The translations under genes and the position numbers were made by a program. The notes under the pieces were generated by a model. That model was not told where the DNA came from, did not search any database, and was given only the letters and a program-made list of their open reading frames with translations. From an uncultured Actinomycetes bacterium (GTDB lineage: Bacteria; Actinomycetota; Actinomycetes; Nanopelagicales; Nanopelagicaceae), in the NCBI GenBank assembly GCA_903918325.1, contig CAIXDY010000014.1, forward strand, positions 1 to 6,380: DNA of 6,380 nt. The letters run 5' to 3'. Below are positions 1 to 5,274 of the stretch, one piece after another (the first letter of the stretch is position 1; the number at the start of each line of letters is the position of its first letter).

Positions 1-902
1 GTCAGCAATGGTGATTCAACTTCCTTATTTCTCACCATTCTGGCAAATTCACGGGCTTGTTCAAGTAAACCATGTCCGGTGTAAGCCAGCGGATATTCGG
101 TAACTGTGCCGTCAAATAAAACCACGCGCATTGTTGTTGGATTATAAAAAGTGCGGTCAACTTCAATGTAACCATTAAGGCCCGCAACAACGGCTCTGCA
201 TGGAGTTTGAACAATCATGGTTGTGTTTAATACAGCCTGAGCACCATGTGCATAAGAAAGAATCATTGAGGTTTGTGCATCCACTCCCTTTTCAGTGAGT
301 ACAGCTTGTGAGCTAATTGTTTCGGGGATTCCTAGAATCATATGGGCAAAGGAGATTGGATAAATTCCAAGATCCAGAAGTGCACCACCAGCTAGTGAAG
401 GTTCAATCAAACGAGGAATATTTTGATCGGCTAAACGTTGTCCATGATCTGCGTGCACAGTTGTTATCTCACCGAGAATCCCGCTAGCAACAATTTCGCG
501 AATCTTTGCATAGTGCGGCAAAAAGCGGGCCCACATAGCTTCCATTAAAGCAACACCGTTGGCTCTGGCAGCATCAACCATTGCTGTTGCCTCAATTGCA
601 TTCACTGCAAATGGCTTCTCACACAAAACCGGTTTTGCGGCATTCAATGCAAGAATTACATTTTCTTTATGTGAGGGATGCGGAGTAGCAACATAAATTG
701 CGTCAATTGTAGAATCGTTGACTAATTCTTCATATGAACCGTATGCAGTTGCATTTCCAAACTCTTGTGCAAATCCCTGCGCTTTAGTTAATGCACGTGA
801 ACCAACTGCGCCAATGGAGTGGCCTTCTAGCAAAGCTAAATCACGTGCAAATGCGTGTGCAATTCCACCAGTACCCAGAATGCCCCATTTAAATTCGCTC
901 AT
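1..902 (-). CDS. Gfo/Idh/MocA-family NAD(P)-dependent oxidoreductase, dihydrodiol/xylose dehydrogenase-like (C-terminus cut by window edge)
   Basis: I translated this frame by hand; it stays open for 300 codons from the ATG at 902-900 to the window edge. The N-terminus carries a Rossmann nucleotide-binding motif, GILGTGGIA (residues 7-15). The family's CEKP motif is at 94-97, with K96 the expected catalytic lysine. LMEAMWARFLP (119-129) and GGALLDLGIYP (172-182) are typical of the dimeric dihydrodiol dehydrogenase / NADP-dependent D-xylose dehydrogenase branch; Y181 would be the second catalytic residue by analogy with that branch (from memory). Homologues are about 325-335 residues, so roughly 25-35 C-terminal residues lie outside. 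The protein is expected to be cytoplasmic and to oxidise or reduce a sugar or cyclic polyol; the substrate cannot be read from sequence. The start overlaps the stop of the upstream 88-aa gene as ATGA, implying co-transcription and translational coupling. Family assignment is firm, substrate unknown. Confidence 0.93.
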   Translation of the reverse strand, partial: MSEFKWGILGTGGIAHAFARDLALLEGHSIGAVGSRALTKAQGFAQEFGNATAYGSYEELVNDSTIDAIYVATPHPSHKENVILALNAAKPVLCEKPFAVNAIEATAMVDAARANGVALMEAMWARFLPHYAKIREIVASGILGEITTVHADHGQRLADQNIPRLIEPSLAGGALLDLGIYPISFAHMILGIPETISSQAVLTEKGVDAQTSMILSYAHGAQAVLNTTMIVQTPCRAVVAGLNGYIEVDRTFYNPTTMRVVLFDGTVTEYPLAYTGHGLLEQAREFARMVRNKEVESPLL

Positions 903-1165
903 ACTTCTGCTCCGTCGTCTTCGTGGTAGTCACGGTTAAACCAACGATTGAATGCGCGTTTAATTGAACGCCACATTGCTCGTGGAGATTGTCGTGGGGG
1001 ATTTGGTGGGATAAAGCGATTGGTATCTTCAAAGCGTTCGAGTTCATCGAGGTAGGTTGTAGGCGCCGATTCATCCAGGGAGAGGCCTGAAACAATCGAA
1101 TCGAATTCGCTGCGGATAAGTTCTTCTTCATCGAACTCATCAGGGCTTGGGCCGGGTTTGCTCAC
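899..1165 (-). CDS. Small acidic conserved-looking protein of unknown function (88 aa)
   Basis: I do not recognise a named family. With the GTG start at 1165-1163 the product is 88 aa; a TTG start two codons earlier (1171-1169) is also possible. I prefer GTG as the commoner start. The N-terminal half is rich in Asp/Glu (DEFDEEE at 9-15). The middle has a proline motif, RFIPPNPPR (50-58). Residues 62-79 form a basic, aromatic stretch (WRSIKRAFNRWFNRD) that could be an amphipathic helix, and the end is acidic again. Many actinobacterial genomes encode small proteins with an acidic N-terminus followed by an F-x-P-P-x-P-P stretch, sometimes with a membrane segment after it; this may be a soluble member, which is a resemblance from memory only. 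The ATGA overlap with the downstream oxidoreductase supports it being translated. A second open frame over 889-1140 lacks these features and is treated as a shadow. Confidence 0.72.
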   Translation of the reverse strand: MSKPGPSPDEFDEEELIRSEFDSIVSGLSLDESAPTTYLDELERFEDTNRFIPPNPPRQSPRAMWRSIKRAFNRWFNRDYHEDDGAEV

Positions 1166-1209
1166 CCTCAAATAGTGTCATATCTGGCAATAGCCACTAA
1201 ATTAGAGGG
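1166..1209. promoter_or_regulatory. Divergent start region between the 88-aa gene and plsC
   Basis: Only 44 bp separate two divergent start codons, so both promoters must overlap here or reach into the coding regions. On the plus strand TAAATT (1198-1203) fits a -10 box, with GTGTCA (1175-1180) as a weak -35 at a 17-bp spacing. That would put transcription start close to the plsC GTG at 1210 and give a leaderless mRNA. The purine-rich AGAGGG just before that GTG directly abuts it, too close to act as a Shine-Dalgarno. On the minus strand I see no convincing -10 box and no Shine-Dalgarno before the 88-aa gene. The box assignments are by eye. Confidence 0.35.
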
Positions 1210-1911
1210 GTGCTCAACAACCTGCCCTACGGAATTTTGCGCGCCTTCCTCACTCCATTTTTGATGGCCGGTTTTCGACCCAAAGTTAAGGGTCTGCGAA
1301 ATGTGCCGGTCAAAGGGCCAGTAATCATCGCCTCAAATCACTTGTCTTTCAGCGATTCAATTTTCATGCCCTTAGTCGTGCCACGCAAAGTTACTTTTCT
1401 GGCTAAAAGTGAGTACTTCACTTCGCCAGGAGCAAAAGGTCTTTTAAAGAAGTTAACTTTTATCGCACTTGGTCAAGTCCCCGTTGATCGCTCTGGCGGT
1501 CGTCGTAGTGAGGCGGCATTGATTACAGGTTTGAAAGTTTTGGCCGAGGGGGAGTGCTTAGGAATTTATCCAGAAGGTACTCGCTCACCCGATGGTCGGC
1601 TCTATAAGGGGCGTACTGGAATCGCTCGTTTAGCCATTGAATCAGGGGCACCAGTGATTCCAGTTGCGATGTTTAACACCGAAAAGATTCAACCAACCGG
1701 CACGGTTATTCCAAATCTTCACCGCGTTGGAATGCACTTTGGGAAGCCGATGTATTTCGACGGTGACGCTACGGATTTAACATATTTGCGCGATGTAACT
1801 GATCAAATCGTTAACGCAATTCAAGCCATGTCTGGCCAGGAATATGTAGATACATATGCCCCAAAGAAATCAAAGCCTGATGATATTAATGTTGCTGGCG
1901 AGGAAGATTAA
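1210..1911 (+). CDS. plsC: 1-acyl-sn-glycerol-3-phosphate acyltransferase (PlsC/LPLAT family)
   Basis: A 233-aa protein with the full set of LPLAT motifs in order. The catalytic H(X4)D box is in NHLSFSD (H44, D49). PVDRSG is at 91-96. The phosphate-binding block PEGTRS is at 121-126, and APVIPVA at 147-153. The family transfers an acyl chain to lysophosphatidic acid to make phosphatidic acid, the precursor of all glycerophospholipids, at the cytoplasmic face of the membrane. N-terminal residues 1-20 are hydrophobic and could anchor it. The GTG start at 1210 is the first possible one after an in-frame TAA at 1198-1200, and it gives the normal N-terminal length before the HX4D box; the next ATG, at 1264, would shorten it by 18 residues. 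The last 15 or so residues are polar and variable. Its stop interlocks with that of the convergent nuclease gene. Actinobacteria often carry several paralogues, so a different acyl acceptor is possible. Confidence 0.93.
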   Translation: MLNNLPYGILRAFLTPFLMAGFRPKVKGLRNVPVKGPVIIASNHLSFSDSIFMPLVVPRKVTFLAKSEYFTSPGAKGLLKKLTFIALGQVPVDRSGGRRSEAALITGLKVLAEGECLGIYPEGTRSPDGRLYKGRTGIARLAIESGAPVIPVAMFNTEKIQPTGTVIPNLHRVGMHFGKPMYFDGDATDLTYLRDVTDQIVNAIQAMSGQEYVDTYAPKKSKPDDINVAGEED

Positions 1912-2591
1912 AGTAGGTCTAAGGCATTTCGTGTAGTTAAGAAACTACATGTTTGACATGTACTTCCAGGTTCAGGAATTTCACCTTCAAGTACGTGAAT
2001 AAAATCGGCAATAACGCGCAAGAAGTTATCGTGATCGCGCTCGACTGGAACATATTTTTGATACACACCAAATCCAGCGGTATCAGCAGCATTGCCAACC
2101 GTATGTGTTGGCTTCCAGACAAGTAAGCCCATCGATGCCACTTCAACTGATTTGCCAGCCGCAGGGTTTTCCAAAGCATAGGCATAGGCTTCTAATTGCG
2201 GCGAATAAAATGCGCCACTGTCGCGCTCTGAATCTGAAACTTTACAATCAATTAACCCTACGGTTCCATCGTCATTAGTTGATACCAAGTCATATTTTCC
2301 TAAAATACGCCAGCGGGTATCACTGCCATTTATTTGTAGCGGCTTACTTTTAACAAATTCGCCCCACTTAGTAACTTTCCCAGGACGAAGTGTGGAATCG
2401 ATTGTCGGCATATCGGCGCCTTGGAAATACTCTTCCTGCAGCGAAGACAGAGTTCCAACTAAAGGCATCACCATTGGCGCGCTGACTTTGAACCAGTATT
2501 TAATCCATAAACAGCGCTTGCAGGTGGATAGACCAAAAGTTAAATCCGAGGGGGAGATATTTTCGCGGGCCGGCTTGACTGGTTTTTTCAT
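1908..2591 (-). CDS. PD-(D/E)XK nuclease-like protein, RecB/Cas4-type fold, with four conserved-looking cysteines
   Basis: A 227-aa protein. The core looks like the RecB/Cas4 branch of the PD-(D/E)XK superfamily: GKYD at 98-101 (D101), then LIDCK at 113-117 (D115 and K117, the D-x-K signature), then QLEAYAYALE at 132-141, matching the Q-x-x-x-Y helix. The N-terminus LSTCKRCLW (21-29) holds a C-x-x-C pair (C24, C27), and the C-terminus CQTC (212-215) a second pair. In Cas4, AddB and related nucleases, N- and C-terminal cysteines jointly hold an Fe4S4 cluster, usually as one plus three; the two-plus-two layout here could hold Fe-S or zinc. The expected activity is metal-dependent DNA cleavage, possibly in repair. 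There is no helicase domain or CRISPR locus nearby. The ATG at 2591 follows a Shine-Dalgarno overlapping the LysE stop, making it the last gene of a three-gene unit. The fold is fairly sure; the role is unknown. Confidence 0.82.
   Translation of the reverse strand: MKKPVKPARENISPSDLTFGLSTCKRCLWIKYWFKVSAPMVMPLVGTLSSLQEEYFQGADMPTIDSTLRPGKVTKWGEFVKSKPLQINGSDTRWRILGKYDLVSTNDDGTVGLIDCKVSDSERDSGAFYSPQLEAYAYALENPAAGKSVEVASMGLLVWKPTHTVGNAADTAGFGVYQKYVPVERDHDNFLRVIADFIHVLEGEIPEPGSTCQTCSFLTTRNALDLL
1932..1949. repeat. Perfect 7-bp inverted repeat with 4-nt loop inside the convergent gene ends
   Basis: TGTAGTT (1932-1938) and AACTACA (1943-1949) are exact reverse complements around AAGA. It lies inside the last codons of the minus-strand nuclease gene and begins 20 nt after the plsC stop. 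A U-run does not follow it on the plus strand, so it is not a canonical intrinsic terminator; it may be a stabilising 3' stem for the plsC mRNA or chance. Confidence 0.35.
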
Positions 2592-2602
2592 AGAGGAATT
2601 CT

Positions 2603-2608
2603 CTCCTT
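2603..2608 (-). promoter_or_regulatory. Ribosome binding site of the nuclease gene, overlapping the LysE stop codon
   Basis: AAGGAG reads on the minus strand from 2608 to 2603, sharing bases with the TAA stop of the exporter (2609-2607). It stands 11 nt before the ATG at 2591. This fixes the nuclease start and points to coupled translation within one transcript. Confidence 0.7.
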
Positions 2609-3251
2609 AGCCACTGACAATTGCTAAGACCAAAACTGAGATACCTAAAACAATCATGATGGCCCCGCCCGTTGCGCGTAATTTCTCTAAACGGTTGGGA
2701 TCCTTAGCTAGCCAAGCCCGAGCAGTACCGGCAAGCAATCCCCACGAACCATCAGAGATAAATGCCAATCCGGAAAAGATTGCACCGAGCAAAATAAGTT
2801 GAGCAGTTATCTGACCACGATTGCGATCAATAAATTGCGGTAAGACTGCGGCATAGAAAACTATTGCTTTTGGGTTGAGGGCACCGACCCAAAAACCATC
2901 GCGCATTGAGCGAAGCACGCCGGGTGCAATATCACCTTGGTTAGTCATATCGGCGGCATGAACTTTGCGATGTTTGATTGCATCAGCGCCTAGATACATT
3001 AAATAAAGTCCGCCGCCCCATTGCACCGCGGTGTAAGCCAGATCTGATCGCTGCAAAATTGGGCCAAGACCAAGGGCAACAAAAACTGAGAGAACAAAAG
3101 AACCTGTGACATTTCCTGCGACGGTAAAAACTGCAGTTTTGCGACCCCAGGCGATGGCCCGAGCGATTACGAATAAAACGCTCGGGCCAGGCGCCAAGAT
3201 AATTATCATCGCGGCAACGATGTATTCAGTTAGCCGAGATGGAATCACCAT
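2607..3251 (-). CDS. LysE/RhtB-family amino-acid or metabolite exporter
   Basis: A 214-aa hydrophobic protein of the usual LysE/RhtB length (about 200-220). Family landmarks are the N-terminal helix with the PGP motif, LAPGPSVLFV (19-28), the glycine-rich GGGLYLMYLGADAI (79-92), and GALNPKAIVFYAAVLPQFI (123-141) with the conserved NPK. About six membrane helices can be read (residues 8-30, 42-64, 73-90, 123-139, 149-165, 194-212), separated by a polar loop at 93-117. The family exports amino acids such as lysine, threonine, homoserine or related compounds by proton exchange; the substrate here cannot be told. The ATG start at 3251 lies 10 bp after the permease stop with no visible Shine-Dalgarno, so it is probably translated by coupling; GTG one codon later is an alternative. 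No LysR-type LysG regulator adjoins it. Confidence 0.9.
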   Translation of the reverse strand: MVIPSRLTEYIVAAMIIILAPGPSVLFVIARAIAWGRKTAVFTVAGNVTGSFVLSVFVALGLGPILQRSDLAYTAVQWGGGLYLMYLGADAIKHRKVHAADMTNQGDIAPGVLRSMRDGFWVGALNPKAIVFYAAVLPQFIDRNRGQITAQLILLGAIFSGLAFISDGSWGLLAGTARAWLAKDPNRLEKLRATGGAIMIVLGISVLVLAIVSG

Positions 3252-3261
3252 AGGTCAGATA

Positions 3262-4521
3262 TTAGTTATTACCTCGAGATGAAGCAATTGAGTGAAGCAC
3301 GCGATAACCAATAATGGCCACCAATGTTGCATTGATGATTCCATTAAATGTGTAATCTCCGCGCGTCCATGACATATCGGAGATACCAATAATCAATGCA
3401 GAAGCGGCAATGATTAAGTTAGTTGAGTTAGCAAAATCAACTTTGCCCTCAATCCAAATGCGAGCGCCAAGAACACCGATCATTCCAAAGAGGGCGACAC
3501 CGACTCCACCCAAAGCTCCTACGGGAGTTGAGCTCAGTACTGCACCAAACTTTGGTGATAATGAAAGACCAACTGCGCCAAGACCTGCGATCCAGTAGGC
3601 CGCCGTTGAATAAACACGAGTAGCAGCCATTACACCAATGTTTTCGGCGTAAGTTGTTGTACCTGAACCGCCACCAAGACCAGCCAATGTTGTAGCTAGG
3701 CCATCTGCCATCAAAGCTGTACCCATTTGATCATCCAAATTCTTTCCAGTCATTGCCGCAACGGCTTTAACGTGACCTACGTTTTCAGCGATCAAAACAA
3801 GAACTACGGGTAAGAACAAGACAATCGCTTTGCCATTGAAAGTAGGTGAAGTAAATGAAGGCATCGCTAACCATTTAGCGGCTTTGATGCCATCGGTTAC
3901 TACATCACCTTTTACAAATGCAACAAGGTAGCCAATGACAAGACCAGCGAAAATACTGATGCGATTAAGGAAGCCGCGAGAAATAGCAGAAACAAGTGCG
4001 ATCGAAGCCAAAGTGATCACACCAATAAGTGGACCCTTAGCAAAGTTATTCTTTGCAGCTCCTGCCAAGTTAAGGCCAATAACCATCACAATTGTGCCAG
4101 TGACGATTGGTGGAAGCATCCAGTTAATCCAACCGATTCCAGCTTGGCGAACAATTAATCCGACAACGGCCAAAATCACTCCAGTTACTACAACTCCGCC
4201 AAGAGCTGCAGACATTCCGCCGCCAGTTTTAGCCGCTGCGATTGGCGCAAGGAAAGCAAAAGATGAACCTAAGTAGCTAGGGACTTTATTTTGCGTAAGT
4301 GTCAGAAATAGCAGTGTGCCGATTCCTGAGAAGAAAAGTGTGGTTGTTGGGGGAAATCCAGTGATCAATGGAACAAGGAAAGTGGCACCAAACATTGCGG
4401 CGATATGTTGCAAGCCCACACCAATAGTGCGCGGCCATGTCAGGCGTTCATCGGTTGAGACAACTGCACCCGGGGTGAGGGACTTACCGTTTCCATGAAG
4501 TTTCCATGAGAGTAGCGACAT
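3262..4521 (-). CDS. uraA: Uracil/xanthine permease, NCS2 (nucleobase:cation symporter-2) family
   Basis: A 419-aa integral membrane protein of normal family length. It imports nucleobases, most likely uracil, by proton symport. Landmarks are GLQH (36-39) followed by AAMFGATFLVPLITG (41-55), GSSFAF in TM3 (85-90), AENVGHV (245-251) and YAENIGVM (291-298). E246 and E293 correspond to the two substrate-binding glutamates of E. coli UraA (E241 and E290, from memory). The rest is a series of hydrophobic helices. The frame stays open upstream to 4944, but that extension is antisense to the PadR gene and unlike any permease. The ATG at 4521-4519 gives the expected N-terminus and has an AAAGGA Shine-Dalgarno 8 nt upstream. 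It is the first gene of a unit with the exporter and nuclease. Uracil is favoured over xanthine by overall resemblance to UraA/PyrP, but substrate is unproven, so the symbol is provisional. Confidence 0.92.
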   Translation of the reverse strand: MSLLSWKLHGNGKSLTPGAVVSTDERLTWPRTIGVGLQHIAAMFGATFLVPLITGFPPTTTLFFSGIGTLLFLTLTQNKVPSYLGSSFAFLAPIAAAKTGGGMSAALGGVVVTGVILAVVGLIVRQAGIGWINWMLPPIVTGTIVMVIGLNLAGAAKNNFAKGPLIGVITLASIALVSAISRGFLNRISIFAGLVIGYLVAFVKGDVVTDGIKAAKWLAMPSFTSPTFNGKAIVLFLPVVLVLIAENVGHVKAVAAMTGKNLDDQMGTALMADGLATTLAGLGGGSGTTTYAENIGVMAATRVYSTAAYWIAGLGAVGLSLSPKFGAVLSSTPVGALGGVGVALFGMIGVLGARIWIEGKVDFANSTNLIIAASALIIGISDMSWTRGDYTFNGIINATLVAIIGYRVLHSIASSRGNN

Positions 4522-4529
4522 TGCTAACG

Positions 4530-4535
4530 TCCTTT
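4530..4535 (-). promoter_or_regulatory. Ribosome binding site deciding the permease start
   Basis: AAAGGA reads on the minus strand from 4535 to 4530, 8 nt before the ATG at 4521. It supports this start over the much longer upstream-open frame. A second purine run, TAGGAG (4546-4541), lies further upstream. Confidence 0.7.
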
Positions 4536-4610
4536 CAGATCTCCTAAGGCCAGGTACGAAATCGCACAGGGCGCTAGTAAAAAGGGTAGGTCGGCTATAG
4601 GCAGTACCAA

Positions 4611-4620
4611 GGCGTACGCC
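4611..4620. repeat. Perfect 10-bp palindrome GGCGTACGCC
   Basis: GGCGTACGCC is identical on both strands and sits about 90 bp from the permease start and 122 bp from the padR start. It could be a short operator core or, in the permease leader, part of a stem. No regulator is identified. Confidence 0.5.
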
Positions 4621-4664
4621 ACACCTATGAGAGTGGTGAAATCTGAGCGTAAGGCGTGTTGGAT

Positions 4665-4693
4665 TTGCGGCTATGCGGCTATCGCAATAGATT
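4665..4693 (+). promoter_or_regulatory. Candidate padR-ino1 promoter
   Basis: TTGCGG (4665-4670) and TAGATT (4688-4693) fit weak -35 and -10 boxes with a 17-bp spacer, three and four of six matches to consensus. Transcription would begin near 4700, immediately before the inverted repeat at 4702-4720. Picked by eye; other placements are possible. Confidence 0.25.
4666..4681 (+). repeat. Tandem duplicate of TGCGGCTA
   Basis: TGCGGCTA occurs twice without a gap (4666-4673 and 4674-4681), overlapping the candidate -35 box. It could be a direct-repeat protein binding site or a chance short duplication. Confidence 0.45.
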
Positions 4694-4701
4694 ACGACTG
4701 G

Positions 4702-4720
4702 ATATATCGAATAGATACAT
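4702..4720. promoter_or_regulatory. Candidate PadR-type operator (imperfect inverted repeat)
   Basis: ATATATC (4702-4708) and GATACAT (4714-4720) match as an inverted repeat at six of seven positions around a 5-nt spacer. The outer ends read ATAT...ACAT, close to the ATGT...ACAT ends reported for several PadR-family operators, although the inner spacing here (11 nt) is slightly longer than the usual 8-10. It sits 22 bp before the padR ATG, where bound repressor would block transcription. Autoregulation is inference. Confidence 0.4.
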
Positions 4721-4732
4721 AAGACGATAGGT

Positions 4733-4738
4733 AGGAGG
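4733..4738 (+). promoter_or_regulatory. Strong Shine-Dalgarno of padR
   Basis: AGGAGG, a full consensus match, stands 4 nt before the ATG at 4743. It is the best ribosome binding site in the window, though its spacing is a little tight. Confidence 0.75.
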
Positions 4739-4742
4739 CGGC

Positions 4743-5273
4743 ATGCGCTCACGTAGCGAATCCCTTGAATTTGCCCTCCTCGGTCTTTTATCCCAAACCC
4801 CTTTACACGGCTATGAACTTCGAAAGCGCATGGGCGCAATTTTCGGACCATTCCGGGCGCTCTCGTTTTCAGTTCTCTATCCCCAGCTTCGCCGAATGAT
4901 GGAAGCGGGATTAATCGCTGAGACCATCGTGGATTCACCGTCACGGCGCTCGCGAATTGTTTACAAAATAACTCAAAAAGGTTCTACCCGATTTGAAAAT
5001 CTAACGGAAACCGTCAGCCCTGAAACGTGGGAAGACGAAGGCTTCGAAATTCGTTTCGCATTTTTTTCCCCAACTTCATCAAATAACAGAGTAAGAATTC
5101 TTGAGGGGCGCCATCGCCGTCTCAAGGAGAAAGCAGAGATTCTGCGCGGTGAACTCGAGAAGTCACCTATTGGAATCGATAAATATCTAGAGGAGTGGCG
5201 ACGTCATTCACTGGAGTCAGCTGATCGAGAAATCGCTTGGTTGGAAGACATGATCAAAACCGAGAGGAAATAG
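4743..5273 (+). CDS. PadR-family transcriptional regulator
   Basis: A 176-aa protein with the PadR layout. The N-terminal winged helix-turn-helix covers residues 8-90: LEFALLGLLSQTPLHGYEL (8-26), SVLYPQLRRMMEAGLI (43-58) holding the recognition helix, and the wing and following helix at 70-90, including VYKITQKG (73-80). The C-terminal part (about 112-172) is helical and charged, as in the Vir_Reg_alpha dimerisation region. PadR proteins are usually dimeric repressors that respond to a small molecule. The stop is one base before the ino1 GTG, so the two genes share a transcript. In Mycobacterium tuberculosis a PadR-like gene (Rv0047c) likewise adjoins ino1 (Rv0046c), from memory, which supports a role in controlling inositol synthesis. 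The likely target is its own promoter; the ligand is unknown. Confidence 0.9.
   Translation: MRSRSESLEFALLGLLSQTPLHGYELRKRMGAIFGPFRALSFSVLYPQLRRMMEAGLIAETIVDSPSRRSRIVYKITQKGSTRFENLTETVSPETWEDEGFEIRFAFFSPTSSNNRVRILEGRHRRLKEKAEILRGELEKSPIGIDKYLEEWRRHSLESADREIAWLEDMIKTERK
5263..5268 (+). promoter_or_regulatory. Ribosome binding site of ino1 inside the padR 3' end
   Basis: AGAGGA lies in the last padR codons, 6 nt before the GTG at 5275. It supports that start and allows ribosomes ending padR to reinitiate on ino1. Confidence 0.65.
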
Positions 5274-5274
5274 A

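Larger units (their letters stand above)
4522..4742. promoter_or_regulatory. 221-bp divergent control region between the permease and padR-ino1
   Basis: This is the largest gene-free stretch in the window and must hold promoters for two divergent units. It contains a perfect 10-bp palindrome (4611-4620), a tandem 8-bp repeat (4666-4681) and an imperfect inverted repeat next to padR (4702-4720), listed separately. The permease side could give a leader of more than 100 nt. I compared it by eye with purine riboswitches and PyrR-binding leaders and found no match. No tRNA or convincing intrinsic terminator is visible. Confidence 0.6.

Noticed and set aside
889..1140. Minus-strand open frame of 83 codons overlapping the 88-aa gene
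   Set aside because: It is a different frame of the same stretch, has no protein-like motif pattern, and lacks the ATGA junction with the oxidoreductase.
1932..1949. Intrinsic terminator for plsC
   Set aside because: The stem is only 7 bp and AT-rich, and no T-run follows on the plus strand; kept only as an inverted repeat.
1908..2591. Cas4 of a CRISPR system
   Set aside because: The cysteine layout differs from Cas4, and there are no cas genes or repeat-spacer units in the window.
3935..4276. Plus-strand open frame of 113 codons inside the permease
   Set aside because: Its composition (Pro, Thr, Ala, Ile rich) is what the reverse of hydrophobic membrane helices gives; no start signal was seen.
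4522..4742. Purine riboswitch or PyrR attenuator upstream of the permease
   Set aside because: By eye I found none of the conserved core bases of the purine aptamer or the PyrR-binding loop sequence, and no terminator hairpin with a U-run.
4522..4944. N-terminal extension of the permease frame by 141 codons
   Set aside because: It runs antisense to padR, is unlike NCS2 proteins, and the ATG at 4521 has a Shine-Dalgarno and gives the family's normal N-terminus.
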